A stretch of 64,000 nucleotides of DNA from Alphaproteobacteria bacterium (GTDB lineage: Bacteria; Pseudomonadota; Alphaproteobacteria; Micropepsales; Micropepsaceae): NCBI GenBank assembly GCA_019245415.1, contig JAFARO010000004.1:1116001-1180000 (forward strand), read 5' to 3'. Under the pieces are notes generated by a model. It was not told the origin of the DNA. It did not search any database and worked only from the letters and a program-made list of their open reading frames with translations. A program made the translations under genes and the position numbers. Position 1 is the first letter of the stretch; each line of letters starts with the position of its first letter. Positions 16,788 to 27,350 of the stretch are shown piece after piece.

Positions 16788-18953
16788 TCAGCGCCTGCGT
16801 CCGCGCCTGCGCGCGACGAACGGTGCGGGCCGGCGCGCACCGCCGGATTGCGGCTCGGCGAGTTCGAAGCGCAGACCGCCCGTGAGTGGCGCCGCTTCGA
16901 CCAACTTCACGCGCACGATGTCGCCCAGCTTGTAGCTGGTGCCGGTGCGGTCGCCGACCATGGCGTGGCGCTTCTCGTCATGGCGGAAATATTCAAAGCC
17001 GAGCGCGCGCGCCGGCAACAACCCGTCGGCTCCGGTCTCGGCCAGACGCAGGAAAAGTCCGAAGCGGGTGACGCCCGTGATGCGGCCTTCGAAGACCGCG
17101 CCGATCCGATCCTGCATGAAGGCGGCGACGTAGCGGTCGGTCGAGTCGCGCTCGGCCGCCATGGCGCGGCGTTCGGTCATGGAGATGTGCTCGGCCATTT
17201 CGGAGAGCCGCGCCATCTCCTTGTCGCTCAGGCCGCCGGCGCCGAGCTTCAGGGCACGGATCAGGGCGCGGTGCACGATCAGATCGGCATAGCGCCGGAT
17301 CGGCGAGGTGAAATGCGCATAGCGCTGCAGGTTGAGCCCGAAATGGCCGACATTGTCGCTGCTGTAGACGGCCTGCGCCTGCGTCCTGAGCACCACGTCG
17401 TTCATCACCTGCTCGTGCGGGCCGCCCTTGGCGGTGGCGAGGATGCGGTTGAAGGCGCCGGGCTTGATGACCTGGCCCTTGGCGAACGACATGTCGATGG
17501 TGCGCAGGTAATCGGCGAAGGAGAAGATCTTCTCCTGGCTCGGATGCTCGTGCACGCGATAGACCAGCGGCATGCGCGCCTTCTCGAGCGCTTCGGCGGC
17601 GGCGACATTGGCCAGCACCATGAACTCCTCGATCAGCCGCATGGATTCGAGGCGCTGGCGGAAGGCGATCGACTGCACCTTACCGTCGCTGCCGATGACG
17701 ATGCGCCGCTCCGGCAGATCGAGATCGAGCGGATCGCGCTGCTTGCGCGCAACGACGAGCGAGCGGTAGCAGGCCCACACGGCTTTCAACGCGGTTCGCG
17801 CCGCTTGCGGGATTGCGGGATCGGGTTTGCCGTCGAACGCCTCCTGCGCCTGCCGGTACGTCAGGCTCGCGGCGGAGCGCATGATGGCGCGCAGGAATTC
17901 GTGGCGCTTCTTGCGCCCCTGGCTGTCGAACACCATGCGCACCGCGAGGCAGGGCCGGTCGACGCCCTCCATCAGCGAGCAGAGATCGGCCGACAGGCGC
18001 TCTGGCAGCATCGGCACCACGCGGTCCGGGAAATAGACCGAGTTGCCGCGCTTATAGGCTTCGCGGTCGAGCGGCGAGCCGGGACGCACGTAATGCGACA
18101 CGTCGGCGATGGCGACGATGGCGATGTGTCCGCCTTTGTTTTCGGGATCGGGATCGGCCGCGGCCCATACCGCATCGTCGTGGTCGCGGGCATCTTCCGG
18201 ATCGATCGTCAGCAGCGCGAATTTGCGCAGGTCGGTGCGCCCATGCGGATCGGCCGGCAGCGCGCCGTTCGCTTCGTCGAGTGCTTCCTTGGGAAAGTCG
18301 GTGGGGATGCCATGCGCGTGGATCGCGATCAGGCTGACCGCTTTGGGTTCATCGAGATTGCCCAGCCGCTCGACGATGCGCGCGCGCGGCAGGCCGGAGG
18401 CGCGGCCGGCGATGGGCTCGGCCAGCACCAGCTCGTTGTTCTGCGCGCCGCCGCGGTCGCGCGCATCGACGCTGAATTCGGTCCTGCTCTTGCGGTCGAT
18501 GGGAGCGATGCGCATCCCGGTCGAGGCCAGATGGGCCACGCCCAGAACCTTGTGCGCGCTCGCGCCCAGCCGCTTGATGACGCGCGCCTCGTAGCCATCG
18601 ACGATCTTTTCCAGCCGCGCCAGTACGCGCTCGCCGCGGCCGAGCGCCGGTCCCGCGTCGCCGTCCCGGCCGGGCAGGATGTAGATCTTCGGCGGCTCTT
18701 CGTTCGACTCCCAGCGCTGCGGACGGCCGAGCAGCTCGCCGTCGGTGTCCTGGCCTGTGATCTCCAGCACGGTGACTTCGGGCAATTCGCCCGGCCGGGT
18801 GTAGCCCTTCTTTCGATTGCCGGTGACCGTGCCTTCCTGGTCGAGCTCCTTGAGGATGCGCTTGAGCGCGATGCGTTCGCCACCCTTCACCTTCAGCAGG
18901 CGCGCGAGGTCGCGCTTGGTCGCGCCGGGCTCCGAGGCAAGCGCGTCCAGCAC
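16788..18953 (-). CDS. rnr: Ribonuclease R
   Basis: A 721-residue 3'-to-5' exoribonuclease that degrades structured RNA. Order of domains: N-terminal winged helix (1-65), cold-shock OB domains, the RNB catalytic domain with the Asp cluster IDPEDARDHDDAVW, then a C-terminal S1 domain (GAVFEGRITGVTRFGLFLRL) and a basic tail ending in RRRGRRR. The only near start is GTG at 18953, with AAGGAG three bases before it. The frame is open a little further up (KPARAAKAKAPLDKER) but reaches no ATG, GTG or TTG before a stop inside topA. The true N-terminus is therefore uncertain by about 25 residues. Follows topA by 46 bases. Confidence 0.94.
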   Translation of the reverse strand: MLDALASEPGATKRDLARLLKVKGGERIALKRILKELDQEGTVTGNRKKGYTRPGELPEVTVLEITGQDTDGELLGRPQRWESNEEPPKIYILPGRDGDAGPALGRGERVLARLEKIVDGYEARVIKRLGASAHKVLGVAHLASTGMRIAPIDRKSRTEFSVDARDRGGAQNNELVLAEPIAGRASGLPRARIVERLGNLDEPKAVSLIAIHAHGIPTDFPKEALDEANGALPADPHGRTDLRKFALLTIDPEDARDHDDAVWAAADPDPENKGGHIAIVAIADVSHYVRPGSPLDREAYKRGNSVYFPDRVVPMLPERLSADLCSLMEGVDRPCLAVRMVFDSQGRKKRHEFLRAIMRSAASLTYRQAQEAFDGKPDPAIPQAARTALKAVWACYRSLVVARKQRDPLDLDLPERRIVIGSDGKVQSIAFRQRLESMRLIEEFMVLANVAAAEALEKARMPLVYRVHEHPSQEKIFSFADYLRTIDMSFAKGQVIKPGAFNRILATAKGGPHEQVMNDVVLRTQAQAVYSSDNVGHFGLNLQRYAHFTSPIRRYADLIVHRALIRALKLGAGGLSDKEMARLSEMAEHISMTERRAMAAERDSTDRYVAAFMQDRIGAVFEGRITGVTRFGLFLRLAETGADGLLPARALGFEYFRHDEKRHAMVGDRTGTSYKLGDIVRVKLVEAAPLTGGLRFELAEPQSGGARRPAPFVARRRGRRR

Positions 18954-18999
18954 GCGCTCCTTGTCGAGCGGCGCTTTGGCCTTGGCCGCGCGCGCCGGC

Positions 19000-21615
19000 T
19001 TAGGCGGCGGGCTCCGGGGTTCTCGTTTTGGAGGACTTTTTCTTGGCAGGTTTCTTCACCGGTCTGGAATCGGATGCGCCTTTCGGCTTGGGGGTTCTCT
19101 TGGGCGCCGCGGACCTTTTCTTCTTGGAGGGACCCTTGGCGGCGCGCGCCGCGATCAGCTCGAGCGCTTCGGCGAGCGTCACCGTCTCGGGCGTCGTCGT
19201 CCCCGGCAGAGTCGCGTTGGTTTTGCCGTCGGTGACATAGGCGCCATAGCGCCCCTTCATCACCTTGATCGTGTCGCCGGTCGTGGGATCGGGCCCGAGC
19301 TCCTTGAGCGCTTCCGGGCCGCGGCGCTTGAAGCCCTTGGCCTTGCGCTCGGCGATCAAGGTCACGGCGTGATTGAGGCCGATGGTGAAGACATCCTCGT
19401 CGGACTCGAGCGAGGCATATTGCTTCTGGTGCTGCACATAGGGCCCGTAGCGGCCGAGATTGGCAACGATGGGCTCGCCGGTCTCGGGATGCTTTCCCAC
19501 CTCGCGCGGCAAAGAAAGCAGCTTGATCGCCAGTTCGAGATCGACGGCCGACGCATCGGTGCCCTTGGGTATGCTGGCGCGCTTGGGCTTGTCGCCGTCG
19601 CCGAGCTGGACATAGGGCCCGAAGCGGCCGCTCCTCAGCGTGATAATCTCGCCGGTGTGCGGATCGGGGCCGAGTTCGACCGGCTGGCCGCCGCCTTCGC
19701 CGTTGCTCTGGCCGATCTGGCGGGTGAACTTGCAATTGGGATAGTTGGAACAGCCGACGAAGGCGCCGAAGCGGCCGAGCTTCAGATTGAGCCGGCCGTC
19801 GCCGCAGAGCGGACATTTTCGCGGATCGACGCCCGGCTCGGTGGCCGGAAAAATGTGCGGACCCAGGATCTCGTCGAGCTCGTTGATGACGTCGGTGATC
19901 TTGAGGTTCTTGGTCTCGCCCACGGCGGCCGAGAAGTCGCGCCAGAAATCGCGCAGCAGCTGCTTCCAGTCGAGATCGCCGGCGCTGACCTCGTCGAGCT
20001 TCTCCTCGAGATCGGCGGTGAAACCGTATTCGACGTAGCGCTTGAAGAACGACGTCAGGAACGCCGTGACGAGACGGCCCTTGTCCTCGGGGATGAATCG
20101 CCCGCGGTCGAGGCGCACATAGGCGCGCTCGCGCAGGACCGACAGGATCGAGGCATAGGTCGAGGGCCGGCCGATGCCCAGCTCCTCGAGCTTGCGCACC
20201 AGGCTCGCTTCGGAATAGCGCGGCGGCGGCTCGGTGAAATGCTGTTCGGGATGGATGTGCTCGACCGCGGCCGGATCGCCTTCCACCACCTTGGGCAGGC
20301 GGCGGGAATCTTCGTCGGCTTCGTCGTCGCGGCCTTCCTGGTAGAGCGCGAGGAAGCCGTCGAACAGCGTCACGGTTCCGGTTGCGCGCAGGATCACCTG
20401 CTTGTCGTCGGAGGCGACATCGACGGTGGTGCGCTCGAGCTCCGCGCTTTCCATCTGGCTCGCCATGGCGCGCTTCCAGATCAGGTCGTAGAGCTTGAGC
20501 TGGTCGCCGTCGAGATAGCGTGCGACCTTGTCCGGCGCGCGGTCGAAGCTGGTGGGACGGATGGCCTCGTGCGCTTCCTGCGCATTCTTGGCCTTGCTCG
20601 AATAGGCGCGCGGCACCTTGGGGACGTAGCGCTCGCCATGGCGGGCGCCGATGACGCGGCGGACTTCGGCGATGGCTTCGCCAGCCATGGTGACGCCGTC
20701 GGTGCGCATATAGGTGATCAGCCCCACCGTATCGCCGCCGATGCTGACGCCCTCATAGAGTGACTGCGCCACCTGCATGGTGCGCTTGGCGGCGAAACCC
20801 AGCTTGCGCGATGCCTCCTGCTGCAAGGTCGAGGTGATGAAGGGCGGCGCGGGATGGCGCTTGACCGGCTTGCTCTCGACGCTGCCGACGTGGAACCGGC
20901 GCGCCTCGATCGCCGCGACGGCGCGCTCCGCGTCCTCCCGGTTCTCGAGCGACATCTTGTCGAGCTTCTTGCCGTCGAGATGCGTCAGCCTGGCGGCGAA
21001 GCCGCCGGCCGCGGCGCGCAGATCGGCGTCGATGGTCCAGTATTCTTCGGCCCTGAAGGCCTCGATCTCGATCTCGCGCTCGACGACGAGCCGCAGCGCC
21101 ACCGACTGGACGCGTCCGGCCGAGCGCGCGCCGGGAAGCTTGCGCCACAGCACCGGCGACAGCGTGAAGCCGACGAGATAGTCGAGCGCGCGGCGCGCGA
21201 GATAGGCGTCCACCAGCTCTTCGTTGATCTGGCGCGGCTGCTGGATCGCTTCCAGCACGGCGGCCTTGGTGACCGCGTTGAAGACCACCCGCTCCACCGG
21301 CTTGCCCTTGAGCGCATGGCGCTGGTTGAGCACCTGCAGCACATGCCACGAGATCGCCTCGCCCTCGCGATCGGGGTCGGTCGCCAGGATCAGCTTGTCG
21401 GCGCCGCGGATCGCGTCGGCGATGTCCTTGATCCGCTTGTTGGCCCGCTCATCGACCTCCCAGGTCATGGCGAAATCTTCGTCCGGCTTCACCGAGCCGT
21501 CTTTGGACGGCAGGTCGCGGATGTGGCCGAAGCTCGCCAGCACCTTGTAGTCCGGGCCCAGGTACTTGCTGATCGCTTTGATCTTGCCGGGGCTTTCGAC
21601 GATGAGGACATTCAT
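19000..21615 (-). CDS. topA: DNA topoisomerase I
   Basis: An 871-residue type IA topoisomerase that relaxes negative supercoils. The Toprim domain starts MNVLIVESPGKIKAISKYLG and contains DPDREGEA. The cleaving tyrosine is Tyr302 in TYMRTDGVTM. After the core comes one zinc ribbon (CPLCGDGRLN...CSNYPNC), then four GRFGPYVQ/GRYGPYV-type repeats as in many alphaproteobacteria, and a lysine/proline-rich basic tail of about 60 residues ending in TPEPAA. The frame is open for 36 codons upstream of the chosen ATG at 21615, but MNVLIVESPGK is the conserved family start. Probably co-transcribed with dprA upstream and rnr downstream. Confidence 0.96.
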   Translation of the reverse strand: MNVLIVESPGKIKAISKYLGPDYKVLASFGHIRDLPSKDGSVKPDEDFAMTWEVDERANKRIKDIADAIRGADKLILATDPDREGEAISWHVLQVLNQRHALKGKPVERVVFNAVTKAAVLEAIQQPRQINEELVDAYLARRALDYLVGFTLSPVLWRKLPGARSAGRVQSVALRLVVEREIEIEAFRAEEYWTIDADLRAAAGGFAARLTHLDGKKLDKMSLENREDAERAVAAIEARRFHVGSVESKPVKRHPAPPFITSTLQQEASRKLGFAAKRTMQVAQSLYEGVSIGGDTVGLITYMRTDGVTMAGEAIAEVRRVIGARHGERYVPKVPRAYSSKAKNAQEAHEAIRPTSFDRAPDKVARYLDGDQLKLYDLIWKRAMASQMESAELERTTVDVASDDKQVILRATGTVTLFDGFLALYQEGRDDEADEDSRRLPKVVEGDPAAVEHIHPEQHFTEPPPRYSEASLVRKLEELGIGRPSTYASILSVLRERAYVRLDRGRFIPEDKGRLVTAFLTSFFKRYVEYGFTADLEEKLDEVSAGDLDWKQLLRDFWRDFSAAVGETKNLKITDVINELDEILGPHIFPATEPGVDPRKCPLCGDGRLNLKLGRFGAFVGCSNYPNCKFTRQIGQSNGEGGGQPVELGPDPHTGEIITLRSGRFGPYVQLGDGDKPKRASIPKGTDASAVDLELAIKLLSLPREVGKHPETGEPIVANLGRYGPYVQHQKQYASLESDEDVFTIGLNHAVTLIAERKAKGFKRRGPEALKELGPDPTTGDTIKVMKGRYGAYVTDGKTNATLPGTTTPETVTLAEALELIAARAAKGPSKKKRSAAPKRTPKPKGASDSRPVKKPAKKKSSKTRTPEPAA

Positions 21616-21851
21616 GGAAATAAAATTGCTCACTACCGGGCGCTTCGGACCCGGTAAGCCGAAACTGCGCCGATTTCGGGGGGGTGGCTCCTGGGCGGGG
21701 CGGACACTGATCGAACGGTGCAAGCCCTGTCAACGCAGCCAGATATGGGGATTCGTTCCGCAAGTTGCAAATAGCTCGGATTTCCGCCAAATATGATACT
21801 AATAGTTGCAACGGCAGCCATTTTCGCGCATACGGAACCCCTGGCTTTGCT

Positions 21852-22058
21852 ATGACCATTTCCCCCTTGCTTCCGGACCCTGGACCTTTGGTGACACCGG
21901 CGGATTTCGCCCGGTACACCGCCGATCTCGTGGATTCTCTTCGCAAAATGGCGATCGCGCATGGACAATCCCTCCTCGCCCATCTCCTCCATCTGGCGGT
22001 GATCGAGGCCAAGGCCCAGGCCGAGGGCTATGCCCAGGAGACCCGATTGCCGGAGTGA
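21852..22058 (+). CDS. Small hypothetical protein (68 aa)
   Basis: A 68-residue protein starting MTISPLLPDPGPLVTPADFA with a predicted long helix afterwards (SLRKMAIAHGQSLLAHLLHL). It is the only plus-strand frame in a long minus-strand stretch; its 3' end overlaps the end of dprA antisense by 31 bases. Unlike its flanks, it has A/T-rich upstream sequence (21760-21830) that could hold a promoter. No family recognised; plausible small helical protein. Confidence 0.5.
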   Translation: MTISPLLPDPGPLVTPADFARYTADLVDSLRKMAIAHGQSLLAHLLHLAVIEAKAQAEGYAQETRLPE

Positions 22059-23140
22059 CGGGCGACCCGTCCGGCCAGCTCCATTTCCAGCAGCACGGTC
22101 AGCACCGCCGCTGCCGGCGCCTTGCACAGCCGAATCAGTTCGTCGACATCAACCGGCGCGGGGCCGAGCGCCTCCTCGATCGATCCCCGGATGCGGTCCG
22201 CTTCGGCCTCGAGGACCGGCCGATCCGGAAGAGAAGGCTCGCGGTCCGGGCCCACTTCACGGAATTCGCCGCCCAGCATCGGCTTCAGGACCGAGATCAC
22301 ATCCTCGGCGCTTTCGACGAGCACCGCGCCCTCGCGGATCAGGCGGTTGGTGCCCTTGGCACGCGGATCGAGCGGCGAGCCCGGCACGGCGAACACCTCC
22401 CGGTTCTGCTCCAGCGCGAAGCGCGCGGTGATCAGCGAGCCGGAATTCTCCGCCGCCTCGACGACGACGACACCGCGCCCCAGCCCGGAGATCAGCCGGT
22501 TTCGCCGCGGGAAATGCCGCGCCTGCGGCCGCTCGCCGAACGGCATCTCGCAGATCAATGCGCCCTCGGCGCGGATGCGCGCGTACAACTGCGTGTTCTC
22601 GGGCGGATAGATGACGTCGATTCCGCCTGCGATCACTGCACATGTGCCGCTCGGCAATGACGCTTCGTGCGCCGCCGCATCGATCCCGCGCGCCAGGCCC
22701 GACACGACGACGAAGCCCGCGCTGCCGAGGTCGCGTGCCAGCTGGGCGGCGAACCGGCGTCCGAGCGCCGAGGCGTTGCGTGCGCCGACCACGGCGACCA
22801 TCTCGCGGCGCACCAGTGCCGCATGGCCCGCGAGCGCGATCAGCGGCGGCGGCGGATCGAGCGCGGCCAGCCCATGGGGAAACTCCGGCTCGATGCTGGC
22901 GATGAGACGCGCGCCGAATTGTGCGAGGACATCCAGTTCCTTCTGCGCCTCCGCGGTAGAGAAGGGGACCACCGCTTCGCCGCCGCCACGCCGGCTGAGG
23001 CGCGGGAGCTCCTGCAGCGCCGCGCCGGCCGAGCCGAAGCGCGCGATGAGCTGCGCGAAAGTCACCGGCCCGACATTCTGGGTGCGCGCCAGCCTGAGCC
23101 AGTCGCGCCGCTCTTCCGCGCCGAGCGGACGGCGGATCAT
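22028..23140 (-). CDS. dprA: DNA-processing protein DprA
   Basis: A 370-residue DprA/Smf protein that loads RecA onto incoming single-stranded DNA during transformation. The Rossmann core shows [23 protein letters not shown] and [12 protein letters not shown] helical SAM-like N-terminal region ([12 protein letters not shown]) and a C-terminal winged-helix domain (about 310-370, ending SGNRVSWA) complete the standard architecture. The ATG at 23140 overlaps the plsY stop by four bases. The plsY-dprA-topA order is common in alphaproteobacteria and does not by itself prove natural competence. Confidence 0.95.
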   Translation of the reverse strand: MIRRPLGAEERRDWLRLARTQNVGPVTFAQLIARFGSAGAALQELPRLSRRGGGEAVVPFSTAEAQKELDVLAQFGARLIASIEPEFPHGLAALDPPPPLIALAGHAALVRREMVAVVGARNASALGRRFAAQLARDLGSAGFVVVSGLARGIDAAAHEASLPSGTCAVIAGGIDVIYPPENTQLYARIRAEGALICEMPFGERPQARHFPRRNRLISGLGRGVVVVEAAENSGSLITARFALEQNREVFAVPGSPLDPRAKGTNRLIREGAVLVESAEDVISVLKPMLGGEFREVGPDREPSLPDRPVLEAEADRIRGSIEEALGPAPVDVDELIRLCKAPAAAVLTVLLEMELAGRVARHSGNRVSWA

Positions 23141-23745
23141 GCGCGGCCGATACGCGGCTCGCTGCCGCTCAGCAGGCGCTGGATATTCTCGCGATGGGTG
23201 ACGAAGAGGATGAGCGCCAGCAGCGCCGCCAGCCCGGCCGCGATCGGCGCATGCGGCAGCCACATATACATATAGAGCGGCGCCAAAGCGGCCGCGACCA
23301 GGGCCGAGAGCGACGAGATCCGCCAGATCGCCGCCGCCGCGAGCCATGTCGCCGCGACCACCAGTCCCACCGGCCACGCCATGGCCAGTATCACGCCGAG
23401 AAACGTCGCCATGCCCTTGCCGCCCTTGAAGCCGAGCCAGACCGGGAAGATGTGGCCCAGGAACGCGCCGAGACCCGCGAAGACCGCGCCGTCCATGCCG
23501 TAGAAAGTGCCGGCGAGCAGAACCGCCGCGGCGCCCTTGCCCGCGTCGAAGATCAAGGTCAGCGCGGCCGCCCATTTCTTTCCGGTCCGCAGCACATTGG
23601 TCGCGCCGATATTGCCGGAGCCGATCTTGCGCACGTCGCCCGCGCCCGCCAGTCGCGTGAAGATCAAGCCGAACGGAATGGAACCGAGCAGATAGCCGGC
23701 AAGGAAGCTCAATCCCGCGGCGGCGGGATGCACGGCGGCGATCAT
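23137..23745 (-). CDS. plsY: Acyl-phosphate glycerol-3-phosphate acyltransferase
   Basis: A 202-residue integral membrane enzyme that transfers an acyl group from acyl-phosphate to glycerol-3-phosphate, the first step of phospholipid synthesis. Signature motifs: [27 protein letters not shown] and [14 protein letters not shown]. Four to five hydrophobic helices match PlsY topology. It overlaps pyrC upstream (ATGA) and dprA downstream (ATGA), so it belongs to one long minus-strand transcript. Confidence 0.96.
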   Translation of the reverse strand: MIAAVHPAAAGLSFLAGYLLGSIPFGLIFTRLAGAGDVRKIGSGNIGATNVLRTGKKWAAALTLIFDAGKGAAAVLLAGTFYGMDGAVFAGLGAFLGHIFPVWLGFKGGKGMATFLGVILAMAWPVGLVVAATWLAAAAIWRISSLSALVAAALAPLYMYMWLPHAPIAAGLAALLALILFVTHRENIQRLLSGSEPRIGRA

Positions 23746-25052
23746 GTCTGCTTCTCCTTGGCGCGGTCGTAGACGCAGGCACCGCCGACGAACGTCATGC
23801 GCACGAGGCCCTGGAACTTGCGTCCTTCGAACGGCGTGTTGCGCGCGCGCGAATGCAGTCGCGCCGGATCGACCGCGAAGGGGGCATCGGGGTCGAACAG
23901 CACGAGGTCGGCCGGCGCGCCCTTGGCGAGCCGGCCGCCGGGAAGATCGAGAATGCGGGCCGGCGTCGCCGTCAGCGCCTTCAAGACATGCCCGAGATCG
24001 GCGCGGCCGTCGTGATGGACCGAGAGTGCAACCGCCAGCAGCGTCTCGAGACCGACGGCGCCGAAGGCGGCCTGCGCGAAGGGCTGGCGCTTGGTGTCGG
24101 CGGCCTGCGGATCGTGGCTGGAAACGATGACGTCGATGAGCCCGTTCGAGACCCCTTCCACCATCGCCGCGCGATCGGCTTCGGAACGCAGCGGGGGCTT
24201 CACTTTCATGAAGGTGAGATAGGAGCCGACATCCAGTTCGTTCAGCGCCAGGTGATGCGCCGACACCGCGCAGGTGACGGGAAGTCCGCGCTGCTTGGCG
24301 GCCGCGATGGCGTCGAGCGAGGCGCGGCACGAAATCTGGCCGAAATGGTAACGCGCGCCGGTCAGCTCGAGGAGGCGAATGTCGCGCTCGACGATGATCG
24401 GCTCGGCGGCGGCCGGCGCTGCGGCGATACCCAGACGCATCGCATACTCGCCCTCGGTCATCGAGGCGCCGGCGCACAGATCGGGATCCTCGGCATGGCC
24501 GACGACGAGGGCTCCGAAGCCGGACGCATAGGACAGAGCGCGCCTGAGCACCCTGGCATTGGCGATGGTGCGGTCGCCGTCGGTGAAGGCCACGGCGCCC
24601 GCTTCGCGCAACAGGCCGATCTCGGTCATCGTCTCGCCGGCCAGGCGCCGCGTCAGCGCGGCCATCGGCGCGACGCGCACGCGCGCGGTGGCGGCGGCGC
24701 GGCGATGGATGAAGTCGACCAGCGAAGGCTCGTCGATCACCGGATCGGTGTTGGGCATGACCACGATGGTGGTGACGCCGCCCGCCGCTGCCGCGAGGCT
24801 CGCCGATTCCAGCGTCTCGCGATGCTCGCTGCCGGGCTCGCCGGTGAAGACGCGCATGTCGATCAGGCCCGGCGCGAGAATGAGGCCCTTGCAGTCGATG
24901 ACCTCGGGATCCTTGGGATCGCTGTCGTTGAAGAGGCGCGGGCCGAGATCGGCGATGCGTCCGTTCTCGACCAGCAATCCGCCGCGCGCATCCAGCTTGC
25001 TTGCCGGATCGATCAGCCGGGCGTTGCGGAAGGCGATGCGCTGGGCGCTCAT
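23742..25052 (-). CDS. pyrC: Dihydroorotase-like protein, probably non-catalytic (PyrC')
   Basis: A 436-residue amidohydrolase-fold protein aligned with type I dihydroorotases. Where active enzymes have the zinc ligands of DMHVHLREPG, this one reads [10 protein letters not shown] (residues 65-74): both histidines are replaced (Arg67, Phe69). The late DHAPH motif is also altered (SSHDPQAAD). By analogy with the PyrC' pseudo-dihydroorotases that associate with aspartate transcarbamoylase, it is probably a structural partner of PyrB, whose gene it overlaps by four bases (ATGA); the working dihydroorotase would then be elsewhere in the genome. Lack of activity is inferred from the residues. Confidence 0.9.
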   Translation of the reverse strand: MSAQRIAFRNARLIDPASKLDARGGLLVENGRIADLGPRLFNDSDPKDPEVIDCKGLILAPGLIDMRVFTGEPGSEHRETLESASLAAAAGGVTTIVVMPNTDPVIDEPSLVDFIHRRAAATARVRVAPMAALTRRLAGETMTEIGLLREAGAVAFTDGDRTIANARVLRRALSYASGFGALVVGHAEDPDLCAGASMTEGEYAMRLGIAAAPAAAEPIIVERDIRLLELTGARYHFGQISCRASLDAIAAAKQRGLPVTCAVSAHHLALNELDVGSYLTFMKVKPPLRSEADRAAMVEGVSNGLIDVIVSSHDPQAADTKRQPFAQAAFGAVGLETLLAVALSVHHDGRADLGHVLKALTATPARILDLPGGRLAKGAPADLVLFDPDAPFAVDPARLHSRARNTPFEGRKFQGLVRMTFVGGACVYDRAKEKQT

Positions 25053-26017
25053 GGTGCGTTTCGTCCCGCCGGCGCGAGCCCGCGCGCGAGGGCATCGAGC
25101 ACGGCCATGCGGATGGCGACGCCCATCTCGACCTGCTCGCTGATCAGGCTCACCTCGATATCGTCGGCGACGACGGAATCGATCTCGACCCCGCGATTCA
25201 TCGGGCCGGGATGCATCACCAGCGCGCCCGGCTTGGCGAGCGAGAGTTTGTCGCGATCCAGGCCGTAGAAGCGGAAATATTCGCGCGTCGACGGCACGAA
25301 GGCACCGGTCATGCGCTCGAGCTGGAGTCTCAGCATCATCACGATGTCGACGCCGGCCAGCCCCTTGCGCATGTCGGTGAAGATTTCGACGCCGAAGCGC
25401 TGCGCGTTCGCGGGCAGCAGGGTCGGCGGCGCGATCAGCCGCACGCGTGCCCCCAGCCGCGACAGCAGATGGATGTTCGAGCGCGCCACGCGGCTGTGCA
25501 GCACGTCCCCGCAGATGGCGACGACGAGACCCTCGAACGATCGCCGCCGCCTGCGGATGGTCAGCGCATCGAGCAGCGCCTGGGTGGGGTGCTCATGGCT
25601 GCCGTCGCCGGCATTGACCACCGAACAGTCGAGCTTGCGGGCCAGCAACTCCGCCGCGCCCGAATCCGGATGGCGCACGACCAGGATATCCGGCCGCATG
25701 GCGTTCAAGGTTGCCGCGGTGTCGAGCAGCGTCTCGCCCTTGGTCACCGAGGAGGTCCGCACGCTCATGTTGAGCACGTCGGCGCCCAGGCGCTTGCCGG
25801 CGAGTTCGAACGAGCTCTGCGTGCGCGTCGAGGCTTCGAAGAACAGGTTGATCAGGGTGCGGCCCTTGAGCAGCGCACTCTTCTTCTCCGCGGCGCGGTT
25901 GAGCGCCACATAGGTGTCGGCGAGGTCCAGAAGGGCGGCGATTTCGGCGACGGACAGGCCTTCGATTCCGAGCAGATGGCTCGTGCGCAGGATGGCCGTG
26001 TCGGGGCTCAAGCTCAT
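25049..26017 (-). CDS. pyrB: Aspartate carbamoyltransferase, catalytic subunit
   Basis: A 322-residue enzyme joining carbamoyl phosphate to aspartate, the committed step of pyrimidine synthesis. The carbamoyl-phosphate site [13 protein letters not shown], the [10 protein letters not shown] motif and the [12 protein letters not shown] segment are all present. ATG at 26017 is preferred over an upstream in-frame ATG at 26056 because it gives the usual [20 protein letters not shown] start. No regulatory PyrI gene is adjacent; the downstream PyrC'-like gene fits the alphaproteobacterial PyrB-PyrC' arrangement. Confidence 0.96.
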   Translation of the reverse strand: MSLSPDTAILRTSHLLGIEGLSVAEIAALLDLADTYVALNRAAEKKSALLKGRTLINLFFEASTRTQSSFELAGKRLGADVLNMSVRTSSVTKGETLLDTAATLNAMRPDILVVRHPDSGAAELLARKLDCSVVNAGDGSHEHPTQALLDALTIRRRRRSFEGLVVAICGDVLHSRVARSNIHLLSRLGARVRLIAPPTLLPANAQRFGVEIFTDMRKGLAGVDIVMMLRLQLERMTGAFVPSTREYFRFYGLDRDKLSLAKPGALVMHPGPMNRGVEIDSVVADDIEVSLISEQVEMGVAIRMAVLDALARGLAPAGRNAP

Positions 26018-26057
26018 TAAAGTCCGGCTTATAGGGGGCGGCGTCCAAAGCGGCAAG

Positions 26058-27350
26058 TCAGCCGTGGCTGACGTCCTCGAGCGCGCGTCCGGCGGGCTCG
26101 GGGAGGAAAAGCAACGCGATGAGCGCGATCGGCATGGCCGCCAGCATCACCAGCATGGCGGGGCCGTGCGCGCCGAAATGGTCGTAGGCGAGGCCTTCGA
26201 GCGCCAGGCTCGCGGCGCCGGCGCCGATCTGCACCAGATAGCGCAGGCCGCCGACCGTGGCGCGATAGGCCGTCGGCATGATCTCGACGGCGAAGCCCGC
26301 GATCATCGCGTCCGACGCGATATAGGCGAAGTTGGCGACCATCCAGATCCCAGCAGCCTCCGCTCCGCGCGCGCCGCTGTAGAAGACGCCATAGCCGACG
26401 AGCGCGAGCGTCAAGGTGGCGAACAGGACGGCGCGGCGTCCGAGGCGGTCGCTGAGCCGTCCCGTCAGCACGCTCATCGCAAGCCCGATCAGGCCGCCGC
26501 CGATCAGGAGCATCGTCGTCTCGTAGGGTTTATAGCCGAGCGTCGATTGGATGTACTTGGCCGACAGCACGAAGACAGGCGCGGTGGCGAAGCCGAAGGC
26601 GCCGGCGCAGATCAGGATCGCGGTGAGCCGCCGCGGATATTCCTGCACCAGCCTGCGCAGCAGATCGCGCATCGCCACCGCGCGGGACGACAGCTTGTGG
26701 ATCTGTTCGCCGCGGATCTCGAAACGCTGCGTCTCGGGCAGCTGCCGCCGCAGATACGCCACCAGCAGAATCGGGACGGAGCCGATCGCGTAGAGCGCGC
26801 GCCAGTCGCCGGGCAGGATCGTCACCGCCGCGTAGCACAGCGAAGCGACGCCGATGCCGGTGTAGTACATGGCCGACAAGGTGCCGTTGGACCAGCCGCG
26901 CGCCGCCGCCGCGACCTCTTCGGCGATGGCGACAAAGACCAGCATCTCTTCGCAATAACCGAAGATCCGCGTGGCGATCTGCAGTCCGACGAACTGCGTG
27001 TAGTCGCCGGCAAACGCGGTTGCGAGCGTGAGCACGCCCTGGCCCAGGATCGTGATCAGCAGCACGCGCCTGCGGCCGATGAGGTCGGCCATCGCGACGA
27101 TCGGCATCGCCACGATCGAGGCGAGGCGGAAATAGGTGATGGTAAGCCCGACCTGGTCCTCAGGGATATGCAGCGAAGCCTGGATGCGCGGAACTGCAAG
27201 GCCGTAGATGCTCATGTCGTAGCCCGCGAACAGCGCCGCGATGCCGACGAGCAGGAAGACGCGTTCCTGGCGCAAATTCATCGCCACCTTCGGGCGCAGG
27301 CCGGGCGGCAGCCAGCGGAAGCGCGCGGTAGTGTCTTCGTTGCCTGTCAT
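26058..27350 (-). CDS. MFS transporter
   Basis: A 430-residue major facilitator superfamily carrier with about twelve hydrophobic helices and the loop 2-3 motif [10 protein letters not shown] with its counterpart [14 protein letters not shown] between helices 8 and 9. The central cytoplasmic loop is basic ([13 protein letters not shown]). The general pattern resembles the sugar/metabolite porter branch. It starts at 27350, overlapping the ruvX stop by four bases, and is followed by pyrB. Substrate unknown; co-transcription with pyrB raises the possibility of a pyrimidine-related substrate, but that is speculation. Confidence 0.85.
   Translation of the reverse strand: MTGNEDTTARFRWLPPGLRPKVAMNLRQERVFLLVGIAALFAGYDMSIYGLAVPRIQASLHIPEDQVGLTITYFRLASIVAMPIVAMADLIGRRRVLLITILGQGVLTLATAFAGDYTQFVGLQIATRIFGYCEEMLVFVAIAEEVAAAARGWSNGTLSAMYYTGIGVASLCYAAVTILPGDWRALYAIGSVPILLVAYLRRQLPETQRFEIRGEQIHKLSSRAVAMRDLLRRLVQEYPRRLTAILICAGAFGFATAPVFVLSAKYIQSTLGYKPYETTMLLIGGGLIGLAMSVLTGRLSDRLGRRAVLFATLTLALVGYGVFYSGARGAEAAGIWMVANFAYIASDAMIAGFAVEIMPTAYRATVGGLRYLVQIGAGAASLALEGLAYDHFGAHGPAMLVMLAAMPIALIALLFLPEPAGRALEDVSHG

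Noticed and set aside
16848..19235. A 795-codon plus-strand open frame over rnr and the end of topA
   Set aside because: Shadow of two genes with unmistakable RNB, S1 and topoisomerase motifs.
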